Shown piece by piece: positions 47,728-57,122 of a DNA stretch of 64,000 bases; position 1 is the first letter of the stretch, and each line of letters opens with the position of its first letter. This DNA comes from Mongoliitalea daihaiensis (lineage in GTDB: Bacteria > Bacteroidota > Bacteroidia > Cytophagales > Cyclobacteriaceae), in assembly GCF_021596945.1 (NCBI RefSeq), contig NZ_CP063779.1, forward strand, positions 4,562,001 through 4,626,000. Direction: 5' to 3'. A program made the translations under genes and the position numbers. The notes below the pieces were generated by a model, which was not told where the DNA came from, made no database searches, and was given only the letters and a program-made list of their open reading frames with translations.

Positions 47728-50223
47728 ATGCAGTACTTCAAAAAAATACTGCTAGCCACCTGTTTCATGGCCCTCTCTCCTTTGGTTTGGGCACAACAAA
47801 AAGACTTCAATTGGAGATTGGGAGCGAGTTATGGATACAGCAACTATTATGGTGACCTCACGCCTGTACGTTTTCAAAAAATTATAGACTGGGATGCTAT
47901 TCGACATGTCTTGGACTACAATCCCAACACAAATTTAGGGGCTTCTTATCAGGTGATGCTAGAAAGACGAGTGACCAACACCATTGGATTCTACATGCGC
48001 TATGCATTCTATGATTACTCTATGAATGACCGCTTCACTGCTAAAGATGGAAATCTTTGGATGGACGCCCCAAATTTTGATCGAGGACTCAATTTCAGAA
48101 ACCAAAGCCGGGATTATGGAATTGGCTTTTCTTTTAAAACGGATAATGATCGTTTCCTTTCCTCTAAATCGTTTATTGCTCCTTACCTAAATCTAGGCGT
48201 TGGTTTGCTGGATTTTAAGGTTTTTGGCGATTTACGAGATAACAACGGTAATTTTTACGACTTTTCGCAGGCGAATCTCATCCAAAACAGACAATTTGAA
48301 ACTGCTCTCCATGAGTTGGAAGCAGAACAAGGCTACGAGCAACGCACCTTTTACACCAACCTTGGATTAGGTGTTCGGTTTCGCTTATCGAGTCGAATAG
48401 AGCTTTTCCTACAAACTGATATCTTAAGAGCATTTTCCAATCATTTGGATGATGTGGCTGGAAAATACAGAGAAAACTTTGATAACGAATTGCAGGCTCA
48501 AGCATCCAACCCTACGGGTATTCCTGTCAACCTTTTAACAGATTACCGTGGCAACCGAGATAATCAAGTAGACTGGATCATCAACCACGGTGCTGGAGTT
48601 CGGTTGAATTTCGGTTTCAACAAAAAAAGTTTCGTAGCAGCTCAGGTGATTCCGCTGCGGGGATTTACACCCTTACCTAATCCCAAAGAAGAAGTAGAGT
48701 CTTTAACGACAGAACGCACATTACCTTCGACTGATACTTATCTACCGCTCAATGTTTATCAAGAGGATAAAGAAGCTCAGATTATTCGCAACTCTCAAGT
48801 TTTGTTGCTCGACCGACAAATTTTAACCGAACAACAAAAAATTAGAAGTATGGACTCTTCACAGGTAGCTACCAAATACCTGCTGAGAGAATTTGAAGAA
48901 CAAAACAGGCAGGTTCGCTCCCGCATGCTTTCCAATGATTTACCTATTGAAGAGTTTGATAAGGAATCTGCGCTCAGAAGTCAACAACTACTACGTACAC
49001 TTGATTCTGTACAACGAGATAAAAATAGAAGCTATTTCAAAATTGATAGTTTGATTGCCAACAAAAGCAAAACCCAACAAGAGTCCTTTACTCCTAGGAC
49101 CGGCTTCCTTGATGTGGGCAATGTTGTAAATACGGATTCAATCAGCCCATCGGCTTCACCTCTAAAGGACACCAATAAAGGAGCTATACAAAAAAACGAG
49201 CCATTGCCAGAAAGAAACAATACTACTCGAGACACTCCCATAACTCAGCGGCAAACGCAAACAAGTGCAGAAGCGAGCGAGCGCACAACTGAATTTCCCA
49301 AAAGAGAAGCTACTACTACAAGTGAAGTGGAAAGAAGAAGTGAAGGTAACGACAGAAATGCAGCATTGGACAATTTTTACCTTTCAGAAATTCAGCGACT
49401 TCGACAAGAAAACAGTACTTTGAGACAGCAAACATCTTCTCCCCCCCCTACTCGGACAGCTGCACAAAATCAACGAATTATAGTAGATGATAGAGGAAGT
49501 GCTAGACGAAATGCGCGAGCGATTCAAAAAGAAGAGCGAAGATCAGAAAGGCGGGGAAACCGTAGGTCTTTCTTAGGTGGGCTTTTTGCTGGTGCAGCAG
49601 TGAGTTCTGCCATCAATTCTTCTGAGCAAGAAGACAAAAAAAATGAACCAATCTTAGAAGAAGTACTGGTCAGTACCAGTGATTCTGCGTCCTCAACCCT
49701 GATTGATCTTCCCCAACTAGAAGCAGTTCCGGCTAGGCTCGCATGGACTACCAATGAAATTATTCCTATTGATTGGACAACAATCGGAGCGGGAATTCAA
49801 CAAGAAAAATCTGCGCAAGAAGAGGTAAATGAAGCAGAGGAAATTGTAGTGATTCCTGTAGAAATACCAGAAACCATCCAATTACTACCGACCAAACAGT
49901 TGATTTTTTTTGATATCAACCAGCGAGTTCCTACTGACGAGGAATTGAAGAAATTACTCCCTCTAGCAGAGTTTATCCAGGTAAATCCTGCGTACTATTT
50001 CCGTATAACTGGATATGCAGATAATACAGGAAGCTTGGCTTATAATTTACGGATTGCGGAAGACCGAATGAAAGCGGTAGGAAATGCCCTAATGGAGTAT
50101 TATGGCGTAGAGGAATCCCAAATTCAATACAGAGAAGGAGGTAAAATCATTCGTGGAAATACTCCACGATCAGAAGCACAAGATCGGCGTGTAGAAGTCA
50201 TTATAGAAAAAAATAACCCCTAA
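47728..50223 (+). CDS. OmpA-family protein with N-terminal beta-barrel and long linker
   Basis: 831 residues. Signal peptide 1-22 (..LVWAQ). Residues about 25-300 form an outer-membrane beta-barrel domain (WRLGASYGYSNYYGDLTP ... GVRLNFGFNKKSF). A charged, Gln/Arg/Ser-rich linker (about 320-690) contains a coiled-coil part (FYLSEIQRLRQENSTLRQQ). The C-terminal OmpA domain (about 715-831) has ITGYADNTGSLAYNLRIAED and TPRSEAQDRRVEVIIEKN, the peptidoglycan-binding motif. It tethers the outer membrane to the cell wall and may transmit signals. The start is preceded by AGGAGG, an unusually strong Shine-Dalgarno sequence for this phylum. Confidence 0.87.
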   Translation: MQYFKKILLATCFMALSPLVWAQQKDFNWRLGASYGYSNYYGDLTPVRFQKIIDWDAIRHVLDYNPNTNLGASYQVMLERRVTNTIGFYMRYAFYDYSMNDRFTAKDGNLWMDAPNFDRGLNFRNQSRDYGIGFSFKTDNDRFLSSKSFIAPYLNLGVGLLDFKVFGDLRDNNGNFYDFSQANLIQNRQFETALHELEAEQGYEQRTFYTNLGLGVRFRLSSRIELFLQTDILRAFSNHLDDVAGKYRENFDNELQAQASNPTGIPVNLLTDYRGNRDNQVDWIINHGAGVRLNFGFNKKSFVAAQVIPLRGFTPLPNPKEEVESLTTERTLPSTDTYLPLNVYQEDKEAQIIRNSQVLLLDRQILTEQQKIRSMDSSQVATKYLLREFEEQNRQVRSRMLSNDLPIEEFDKESALRSQQLLRTLDSVQRDKNRSYFKIDSLIANKSKTQQESFTPRTGFLDVGNVVNTDSISPSASPLKDTNKGAIQKNEPLPERNNTTRDTPITQRQTQTSAEASERTTEFPKREATTTSEVERRSEGNDRNAALDNFYLSEIQRLRQENSTLRQQTSSPPPTRTAAQNQRIIVDDRGSARRNARAIQKEERRSERRGNRRSFLGGLFAGAAVSSAINSSEQEDKKNEPILEEVLVSTSDSASSTLIDLPQLEAVPARLAWTTNEIIPIDWTTIGAGIQQEKSAQEEVNEAEEIVVIPVEIPETIQLLPTKQLIFFDINQRVPTDEELKKLLPLAEFIQVNPAYYFRITGYADNTGSLAYNLRIAEDRMKAVGNALMEYYGVEESQIQYREGGKIIRGNTPRSEAQDRRVEVIIEKNNP

Positions 50224-50228
50224 TTTAA

Positions 50229-50525
50229 ATGCAACCAACCATCAATCTAGGCATTCAAATCGTTCCTAAAAGTCAAACTTTGGACACCTATACCCTTGTG
50301 GATCGGGCCATTGAAGTTATTCAGTCCTCTGGTGTACCATATACGGTAACACCTTTCGAGACCGTCATGGAAGGACCCCAGGATCTATTGATGGACATTG
50401 CAAGAAAGGCACAAGAAGCCGTATTAGAAGCAGGAGCAGATGAAGTTTTAGTCTATTACAGAATGCAAGTCAAAAAAGATGCCCACGTGACTATGGGGGA
50501 AAAAACATTCAAGTACAGCAAATGA
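50229..50525 (+). CDS. Thiamine-binding family protein (YqgV/MTH1187, former DUF77)
   Basis: 98 residues, full length. The pattern INLGIQIVPKSQTLDTYTLV ... VIQSSGVPYTVTPFETVMEG is the mark of this ferredoxin-like family, whose members form tetramers and bind thiamine or a related pyrimidine. No signal peptide. It starts five bases after the OmpA-family gene, an odd pairing because the cofactor has no evident link to the envelope. The physiological role in Bacteroidota is not established. Confidence 0.88.
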   Translation: MQPTINLGIQIVPKSQTLDTYTLVDRAIEVIQSSGVPYTVTPFETVMEGPQDLLMDIARKAQEAVLEAGADEVLVYYRMQVKKDAHVTMGEKTFKYSK

Positions 50526-50613
50526 AAATTTGGTAGCCAAGTATTTAATTTTGGAAAAACAACCATATATTAGAGTTAGGCTTTACGAGGCCTCCTTTTA
50601 AACCCTTGATTCT

Positions 50614-53600
50614 ATGACCCCTATCCTTCCAAGTCAAGAAAATTTAGCACTGCTGAAGCAATTGTTAGACAATACATCAGACGCGACTCAGGTATCCCTT
50701 GAAAATGGAAACCTTTTTTATATCAATGCTGAGGCATCCAAGAGATTGGGAATTGCTCCTCAGGATGCACGAAACTATTATGTTTGGGATTTTGAGGAAG
50801 TTTTTAAAAATCAGGAGTTTTGGCATAGCCATGTGGCTGAATTAAGGCAAATTCCATTCATGATCTTGGAGGGCACGAATAGCAATGTTCAAACAGGTGA
50901 AAAGTTTCCTGTTGAAGTAACCGTAAAATACCTTTTACTGGACAACATTGGTTATGTTGTAGCTACCTCGCGAGATATTTCAGAGCGAAAACATATTGAA
51001 GCAGAGCTGGTAAATGCCAACGGCTTTTTAAAAAGAGCCATGAATATGGCTAAAATGGGTTCATGGGAGCTTGACCTTGATACAAGAAAGCTTAAGTGGA
51101 CAGAAAACCTCTTTAAAATCCATGAATTATCAGAAGGTAAAGATATGGATTTGGAAAAGGCCATGAGCTTTTACAGTAAAAAAGATCAGGTTTTACTACA
51201 AAAAATATCAGAGCAGGTCATTCAGACGGGTAAGGAAGCAGAATTTGTTGGGAGAATCACAATAGACGAAAATAAATTCAAGTGGGTCAAAGTCAAACTT
51301 TTATTAATTGAGGAAGAAGGACAATCCAATAAACTTGTTGGACTCACGCAAGATATCACTGATCAGCAACTTGTGAAAGAAGAGATTGATAAACAAATCG
51401 AACTTCAGACCTTGATGATTGATATTTCTTCCACCTATATCAATACCAAAATTGAAGACCTTTCCAAAACCATCAATGAATCCCTTTACAGAATTTCAAC
51501 CTTTGTAAAAGCCGATAGAGGCTACGTTTTTGATTATAATTTCATTGATAATACGGCATCCAATACCTATGAGTGGTGTGCAGCAGGTGTGCCTCCCGAA
51601 ATAGAAAATTTGCAAAACCTCCCCATAGAATTTATACCAGCATGGGTTGAGCAACATCAGAATAGTCAGACCTTCGAAGTTCCTGACATCAGTACCTTGG
51701 AAAATGAGAACTTGAAATCTATCATTGAACCTCAAGGAATCAAAACACTGATTACATTCCCTATGATTCATGGAGACAAATTGATCGGGTTTGTAGGCTT
51801 TGACTGGGTACATGATGTTCATAAGTTTCAGGATTCAGAAAAAAAGCTGTTAAAGATCTTTGCAGAACTCTTGGTGAGTGTCAATACCAAAAGTATGCTT
51901 GAGAAATCATTGATTTCAGCCAAAGAAGATGCTGAAAAATCGAATAAAGCAAAGTCTGAATTTTTAGCCAATATGAGTCATGAAATCAGAACGCCACTCA
52001 ATGGGGTAATCGGATTTACCGATTTATTGATTAATACTGACTTATCAGATGTACAACTCCAATATGTAGAAAGCGCCAACTCCTCTGCTCATTCCTTGTT
52101 GGGGATTATCAATGATATCCTAGACTTTTCTAAGATAGAAGCGGGTAAACTGGAGTTGGAAGAAGTGGAAACAGACCTAGTTGAACTGATTGAGCAAACA
52201 GCAGATATTGTAAAATTCAACACTGCCACCAAAGATTTGGAACTACTGCTCAATATTCAGATCGAAATGCCGAGATATATCGTCGTCGATTCTATCCGGT
52301 TGAAGCAAATCCTTGTCAATCTGCTCAGCAATGCAATCAAATTTACTGAAAAAGGCGAGGTTGAATTAATTGTAAAGTTCCAAGAAGATCCTACAAAAGA
52401 AGGAATAGGGCAGTACACCTTTTCCATCAGGGATACGGGTATTGGGATTTCCGAAGAACAACAACAAAAGCTGTTTAAATCTTTTTCCCAAGCGGATTCC
52501 TCCACTACTAGAAAATTTGGAGGGACAGGATTAGGTTTGGTTATTTCTCAAATGCTCACAGAAAAAATGGGGTCCAAAATTGAGTTACTTAGTGAACTCG
52601 GCAAAGGGTCTACCTTTTATTTCTCTATAGAGAGGCCATTTAAATCCACTACTCAAACGAAAGTCAAGGAATTTTCAAGTATAAAGAAAATCTTATTGGT
52701 TGATGACAATGTCAACAATAGAAAAATCCTAAAAGACATTTTACATTATTGGAAAATTGAAACCGAAGAAGTAGACAATGGTCTGACTGCTTTGCAAATT
52801 TTAGCCGAGGATAAGAAATATGATATCTTAATTGTTGATTATCATATGCCCTTTATGGATGGCTTGACCACTATTGGGGAGGCGAAAAAAATCATCTCAA
52901 CCTTCAAAGGTAAAAAGCCAAAAATACTTTTATACAGTTCGGTAGATGAAGTACAGAATGATGAGCGATTTGAAAACTTACAAATTGATGCCAAACTTAT
53001 CAAACCGGCAAAAATCTCTGAATTATTCAATTGCCTGCTAAGCTTGGCGGATGACAAAGATAATACCATCAGTGCGATGAAAAAAGGTCCGGCGGAATTT
53101 GAACTTCATGCAGATGGTCCGATCAAAATTCTCATTGCAGAGGATGTTTCCTTGAATATGATTTTGCTTAAAACGATCCTGATGGCTCATTTCCCTAAGT
53201 GCGAAATCATTGAAGCTATCAATGGTCAAGAAGCTATAGACTCGTTTGAATCCCACCAACCCAACCTGATTTTTATGGACGTTCAAATGCCTGTGAAAGA
53301 CGGTTTTGAAGCAACTAGAGGTATCCGAGCTTTGGAGGGAGAGAGTGGCATCCAAACTCCAATTATTGCCTTAACTGCAGGAGCATTACAATCAGAGAAA
53401 GAAGCTTGCCTTGCGGCAGGGATGAATTATTTCATGACCAAACCTCTAGAAAAACAAAAAATTCTAGACTTGGTCAAAGAGATTTTTAAAAGACCTGACT
53501 CTGATGACTTAAGCCTAAAGAAAGAAGAATTTGACTATGAGTCACTTTTAGAAATGCTTTCTAATGATGAAGATCTTTTACGAAGTATTATGCTTCAAGG

Positions 53601-53844
53601 CTTTAGTGAAATTGAAGAAAGTCTTCAAAAATTATGCACGGTGGTACTCGTAGATGAGAAAGAAAAAAACAATCTACTTCACAAGTTAAAAGGGCTTACT
53701 GGTAGCTTGTGTATGAATGAGTTTTCACAAAGTATCCGATTAATGGAAGCTATGGAAAATCCCGTAATGACCATTGCGGCTAGCAAAAAAGCCTTGGCTT
53801 CTTTCAAAGATCTCAAACTTAAGATTGAAAAAAAGATTTTATAA
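50614..53844 (+). CDS. Soluble hybrid histidine kinase (PAS-PAS-GAF-HisKA-HATPase-REC-REC-Hpt)
   Basis: 1076 residues, no membrane segment. PAS domains at about 15-130 and 135-260; GAF at about 275-430; HisKA with the phosphorylated His456 in SEFLANMSHEIRTPLNG; ATPase domain with NLLSNAIKF, DTGIGIS and GGTGLGL motifs (about 565-685); first receiver with Asp742 (LIVDYHMPFMDG); second receiver with Asp889 (IFMDVQMPVKDG); and an Hpt domain with His1023 (LLHKLKGLTGSLCM). This allows a full internal phosphorelay, probably to a separate response regulator not encoded nearby. The PAS/GAF sensors point to a cytoplasmic signal such as redox state or a small ligand. A strong bidirectional terminator follows. 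Confidence 0.93.
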   Translation: MTPILPSQENLALLKQLLDNTSDATQVSLENGNLFYINAEASKRLGIAPQDARNYYVWDFEEVFKNQEFWHSHVAELRQIPFMILEGTNSNVQTGEKFPVEVTVKYLLLDNIGYVVATSRDISERKHIEAELVNANGFLKRAMNMAKMGSWELDLDTRKLKWTENLFKIHELSEGKDMDLEKAMSFYSKKDQVLLQKISEQVIQTGKEAEFVGRITIDENKFKWVKVKLLLIEEEGQSNKLVGLTQDITDQQLVKEEIDKQIELQTLMIDISSTYINTKIEDLSKTINESLYRISTFVKADRGYVFDYNFIDNTASNTYEWCAAGVPPEIENLQNLPIEFIPAWVEQHQNSQTFEVPDISTLENENLKSIIEPQGIKTLITFPMIHGDKLIGFVGFDWVHDVHKFQDSEKKLLKIFAELLVSVNTKSMLEKSLISAKEDAEKSNKAKSEFLANMSHEIRTPLNGVIGFTDLLINTDLSDVQLQYVESANSSAHSLLGIINDILDFSKIEAGKLELEEVETDLVELIEQTADIVKFNTATKDLELLLNIQIEMPRYIVVDSIRLKQILVNLLSNAIKFTEKGEVELIVKFQEDPTKEGIGQYTFSIRDTGIGISEEQQQKLFKSFSQADSSTTRKFGGTGLGLVISQMLTEKMGSKIELLSELGKGSTFYFSIERPFKSTTQTKVKEFSSIKKILLVDDNVNNRKILKDILHYWKIETEEVDNGLTALQILAEDKKYDILIVDYHMPFMDGLTTIGEAKKIISTFKGKKPKILLYSSVDEVQNDERFENLQIDAKLIKPAKISELFNCLLSLADDKDNTISAMKKGPAEFELHADGPIKILIAEDVSLNMILLKTILMAHFPKCEIIEAINGQEAIDSFESHQPNLIFMDVQMPVKDGFEATRGIRALEGESGIQTPIIALTAGALQSEKEACLAAGMNYFMTKPLEKQKILDLVKEIFKRPDSDDLSLKKEEFDYESLLEMLSNDEDLLRSIMLQGFSEIEESLQKLCTVVLVDEKEKNNLLHKLKGLTGSLCMNEFSQSIRLMEAMENPVMTIAASKKALASFKDLKLKIEKKIL

Positions 53845-53854
53845 AAAACAACTA

Positions 53855-53887
53855 AACCCCTATTCGGTTATATTTCGAATAGGGGTT
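53855..53887. terminator. Bidirectional terminator between convergent genes
   Basis: AACCCCTATTCG, nine-base loop, CGAATAGGGGTT: a perfect 12-base stem, with A runs before it and T runs after it in either direction, between the kinase stop and the stop of the minus-strand gene at 53897. Confidence 0.88.
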
Positions 53888-53896
53888 AAATAGTTA

Positions 53897-55297
53897 TCAT
53901 TTTTTAAAAATAATATTCAAAGGCAACTTGTACCCCATCTCCAAAACCCAGCCATTGAGAGAGCCAGAAAAAATCTGATCAAATGGTTCACCATTTACTT
54001 CCCCCACCAATTGAACTTTTCCAACTTTGGGACTTCCAAAATTTCGGGAAAAATTAAAGGTCAACAGACTCGAATTGAAAATTGGCACTTCCATATATGC
54101 TCCTGCATTAAAAAGAATTTTCCCAGAAATAGTTTGCTCAATCGGAATAGAAGCTAGATCATAGATTACGTCATTATTTCTCCCAGAAAATGCAAACCAA
54201 CTCCAATATGGTCCTTGAGAATCTAATATAACCATTGAAGAGGCAGAGGCACCAACCCTCAATCGATTACTCGACCCCATAGCCACATGATACCTCAATC
54301 GCAGGGGAACTACATCAACACTGTAGTCTGAAGGTGTGTGATTGTTTACACCATCTATAAAGACCGCATTGGTGTAAGCATTCATTTTCTTGTAGCCAGT
54401 CTCCAAACTCCAAGACCCCTTCGTATAACCGGCCAAAAATTCATATCCCCCAGAAATATTTGAGAATTCAAGATTTTGCTCTCGTTCTGATTTAGGCCTA
54501 AATCTCAAGAGGCCTGAAACCAGCACATATGAACCATCTCCCCATGCTATCGTTCGTTTATTGATTTTCCGCTCTTCCTTTCCTGATTTCCAAAGCGTCT
54601 TTTCTTCCCCTGTCTTTCCTTTAAAATCAATCCCATAGCCTAAAACTAAACCAGTGTATGATCCCCTTCTCTGAATGGTTGAAACTGGAGCATCATTAAA
54701 CCAATTGAAATTGACAGGATATAAATCATTAAAGCCTTGTTGGTGACGAAGACCAATAGTATAATAATTTTTATTTTTGGTATAGAATTTCATTCCGAGC
54801 TCTAACCCCATATTGACACTGACTGAGGTCCTCCGTGTAAAAAAATTGAATGAGGAAAGTGTGTCATATTGAGAATAATCAATGTACCTAGCCATAGTAA
54901 TCCCAAGCATGGGTTGCATGTAGAGCGCATGAGCACCCTTCTCCCAGGTTTTTCTAACACCCAATCTATGATTCCAGAGTTGGCCACCTCTTGCTGTAAA
55001 TCTTGTGGCACCCTCAACTGATGGGAAATTGGGGTAAGCGGTATACCTATAGGCAAGACCTGTAAATTCTGACTGCACTATAAGTTGCCAATCCGGCTTA
55101 ACTGAATAAAGTAATCCTAATCCTAGGTGGTTGGCTACTTTCGGCTTAAAATTAAGACTAGGCCGTGAGTCATTCAAGAGTTGCTGATACCCCATCTGAG
55201 GACCAGTGTATAACTCCAGTTTTACATCACTTTGAGCATTTACTTGACTAAAAATGCTAAAAAGTATACCAACTATGAAAATACGGTGATTCATCAT
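53897..55297 (-). CDS. Exported outer-membrane-type protein, unknown
   Basis: 466 residues from ATG 55297; an upstream in-frame ATG at 55336 would add a Lys-rich leader before the signal peptide (HRIFIVGILFSIFSQVNAQ). The mature protein is rich in aromatic residues with alternating strands (ELYTGPQMGYQQLL, GLGLLYSVKPDWQLIVQSEF, WVLEMGYKLPLNIIFKK) and ends in an aromatic/hydrophobic strand, as in outer-membrane beta-barrels. No plug or receptor domain is seen. The family is not recognised; it could be a porin-like or surface sensor protein. Confidence 0.68.
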   Translation of the reverse strand: MMNHRIFIVGILFSIFSQVNAQSDVKLELYTGPQMGYQQLLNDSRPSLNFKPKVANHLGLGLLYSVKPDWQLIVQSEFTGLAYRYTAYPNFPSVEGATRFTARGGQLWNHRLGVRKTWEKGAHALYMQPMLGITMARYIDYSQYDTLSSFNFFTRRTSVSVNMGLELGMKFYTKNKNYYTIGLRHQQGFNDLYPVNFNWFNDAPVSTIQRRGSYTGLVLGYGIDFKGKTGEEKTLWKSGKEERKINKRTIAWGDGSYVLVSGLLRFRPKSEREQNLEFSNISGGYEFLAGYTKGSWSLETGYKKMNAYTNAVFIDGVNNHTPSDYSVDVVPLRLRYHVAMGSSNRLRVGASASSMVILDSQGPYWSWFAFSGRNNDVIYDLASIPIEQTISGKILFNAGAYMEVPIFNSSLLTFNFSRNFGSPKVGKVQLVGEVNGEPFDQIFSGSLNGWVLEMGYKLPLNIIFKK

Positions 55298-55408
55298 GAA
55301 TTTTTTTTTAAAATTAACTAAAAAAATTTTATTCATTCAAATCAAAAAAAATAAATTTTTTGTAGCGTTTGTTTAGATCCTTGCGTCTTTACTTTTAAAC
55401 GCTTTGCT

Positions 55409-56701
55409 ATGAAACCTGATTTTAAAAACCTCCCCTTTTCCGTAACATTCCTTGCTAAATGTACCGTAATGTTATTAATTATTTTGGTAGTAGGCTGCTT
55501 ACCAGGAGAGCCTCCCCTTCCCGGTAGAGTTGAACCCAATCTGAGAGTACTTTCTGCTTCAGAAGAGAAACTTTCTGAATCAAGCACCCAATTTGCAATC
55601 AATCTTTTTCAGCAACTGAATCAATCAAATGAGGCAAAGAATCAATTTTTTAGCCCCTACTCCATTCATCAGGCTTTAGCTATGACAATGAATGGCAATG
55701 AGGGGGAAGTGAAACAAGAATTTTTGGATGTCTTACAAATGCAGGGTATGAGCTTAGAGGATGCCAATCAGGCTGTTAAAGACTTGACTACTTTTTTATT
55801 GCAGGTAGATGAAAAGGTTAAACTCAACATTGCCAATGGTATTTGGTATAAGGAAGGTTATCAGGTAAAACCACCTTTCAAAGCTGCGGCTAATCGCTAT
55901 TTCAATGCAGAAGTGGCACCCTTGGATATGTTAAACCCCAACTCTGTGAACGTTATCAACAATTGGATTGCCCGACAAACCAATAATCTAATTCGAGAGA
56001 TGCTGGATCAAATCCCACCGAATGCTGTAATGTATTTGGTAAATGCTATCTACTTTAAAGGAGACTGGACCTACAATTTTCCGAAAGCCAATACCAAAAA
56101 AGAAAAATTCACACTGAGGAATGGTCAGGATATCATGGTTGACATGATGGACCTCAAAGATGCCTCGGATATGAGATATGGGTTTGGTCATGGAGCCGCC
56201 TATTTGGAAATCCCTTACAGTTCAGAACAATACTCTATGGGCGTTATATTCAATGAATCCGGTGATCTCTCACAGTTGGCACCGCTACTTACCTTAGAAA
56301 ATCTAACTGAATGGAGAAGCAATGCAAGAGAAAGAGGTGTCATTCTCAAAATGCCCAAATTCAAGATTTCTTATAAAATGGACAATATGAAAGGAGATCT
56401 GATGGCTATGGGTTTGGTTCGCCCATTCTCTTTCCATCCGGATAACTTTACTGCCCTTTTTTCCAATCCTACCGATGACTTGAAGATAAGCAGGGTCATC
56501 CATCAGGCTTTTATAGAAGTGGATGAAAAAGGCACCGAAGCCGCTGCTGCAACCATTGTAGAAGTAGTCGAAAGGTTCAGTGCAGGACCTTCTGGCCCAC
56601 TTAGAATTACATTGGATCGTCCATTCATCTTCTTTATCCAAGAAAAACACAGTGGTGCCATCCTGTTTATGGGCAAACTCGAGAATCCATTAGAGGGATG
56701 A
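55409..56701 (+). CDS. Serpin family protease inhibitor, lipoprotein
   Basis: 430 residues. The signal peptide ends in the lipobox VVGC (Cys30), so the protein is membrane-anchored. The serpin body is complete: NQFFSPYSIHQALAMTMNG, YLVNAIYFKGDW, the breach/shutter residues, and DRPFIFFIQEKHSGAILFMG near the end. The hinge of the reactive loop is EKGTEAAAAT (Gly375 onward), the small-residue pattern needed for loop insertion, so it should be inhibitory. By fixed spacing the P1 residue would be Arg389, but the loop up to RPFIF is about five residues longer than in antitrypsin, so P1 is uncertain. It may guard the cell against trypsin-like or other serine proteases. Confidence 0.92.
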   Translation: MKPDFKNLPFSVTFLAKCTVMLLIILVVGCLPGEPPLPGRVEPNLRVLSASEEKLSESSTQFAINLFQQLNQSNEAKNQFFSPYSIHQALAMTMNGNEGEVKQEFLDVLQMQGMSLEDANQAVKDLTTFLLQVDEKVKLNIANGIWYKEGYQVKPPFKAAANRYFNAEVAPLDMLNPNSVNVINNWIARQTNNLIREMLDQIPPNAVMYLVNAIYFKGDWTYNFPKANTKKEKFTLRNGQDIMVDMMDLKDASDMRYGFGHGAAYLEIPYSSEQYSMGVIFNESGDLSQLAPLLTLENLTEWRSNARERGVILKMPKFKISYKMDNMKGDLMAMGLVRPFSFHPDNFTALFSNPTDDLKISRVIHQAFIEVDEKGTEAAAATIVEVVERFSAGPSGPLRITLDRPFIFFIQEKHSGAILFMGKLENPLEG

Positions 56702-56707
56702 CGGAAA

Positions 56708-57041
56708 GTGAACAGTGAACAGTTGGCAGTGAACAGTGAGTAATGAACAGTGAGTAGTTGGCAGTGAACAGTGAGCAGTGACACACAGTTGGGAAATTTA
56801 GAATGAAAAATGAACAGTGAGCAGTGGGAAGTGAGCAGTGAACAGTGAGTAATGAACAGTGAGAAGTGAATAGTGGATAGTTCAGAAATACAAGACTTAA
56901 TTCCCTTAATACCTTAATGGTTATAAAAAAACCTCATTTAACTGCTAATTTCACAATGGTAGGAAAACCATTAAGAAATTAAGGAGCATTAAGAGAGGTA
57001 TAATTCTCTCAACATCTGGTGAACTTTGGAAAAGTTTCTCA
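56708..57041. repeat. Repeat mosaic: heptamers, TTAAT element copy 1, CTTTGGAAAAG half-site
   Basis: After the serpin gene: degenerate heptamers GTGAACA/GTGAGCA/GTTGGCA (56708-56880); then a palindromic element (56895-56996) with left words CTTAATTCC-CTTAATACC-TTAATGG and right words CCATTAAG-AAATTAAGG-AGCATTAAG; then CAACATCTGGTGAACTTTGG (57010-57029) and AAAAGTTTC. The 80 bases up to 57122 are pyrimidine-rich TCTTGATTC-type repeats. No gene is seen here; minus-strand frames reading SLLTVHC-like peptides are translated repeats. Confidence 0.85.
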
Positions 57042-57122
57042 TTATCAGTAATTTATATGTTAGCTCTTACTTCTTGATTCTTGCCTCTTGGCTCTTGATT
57101 CTTACCTCTTAATTCTAATAAC

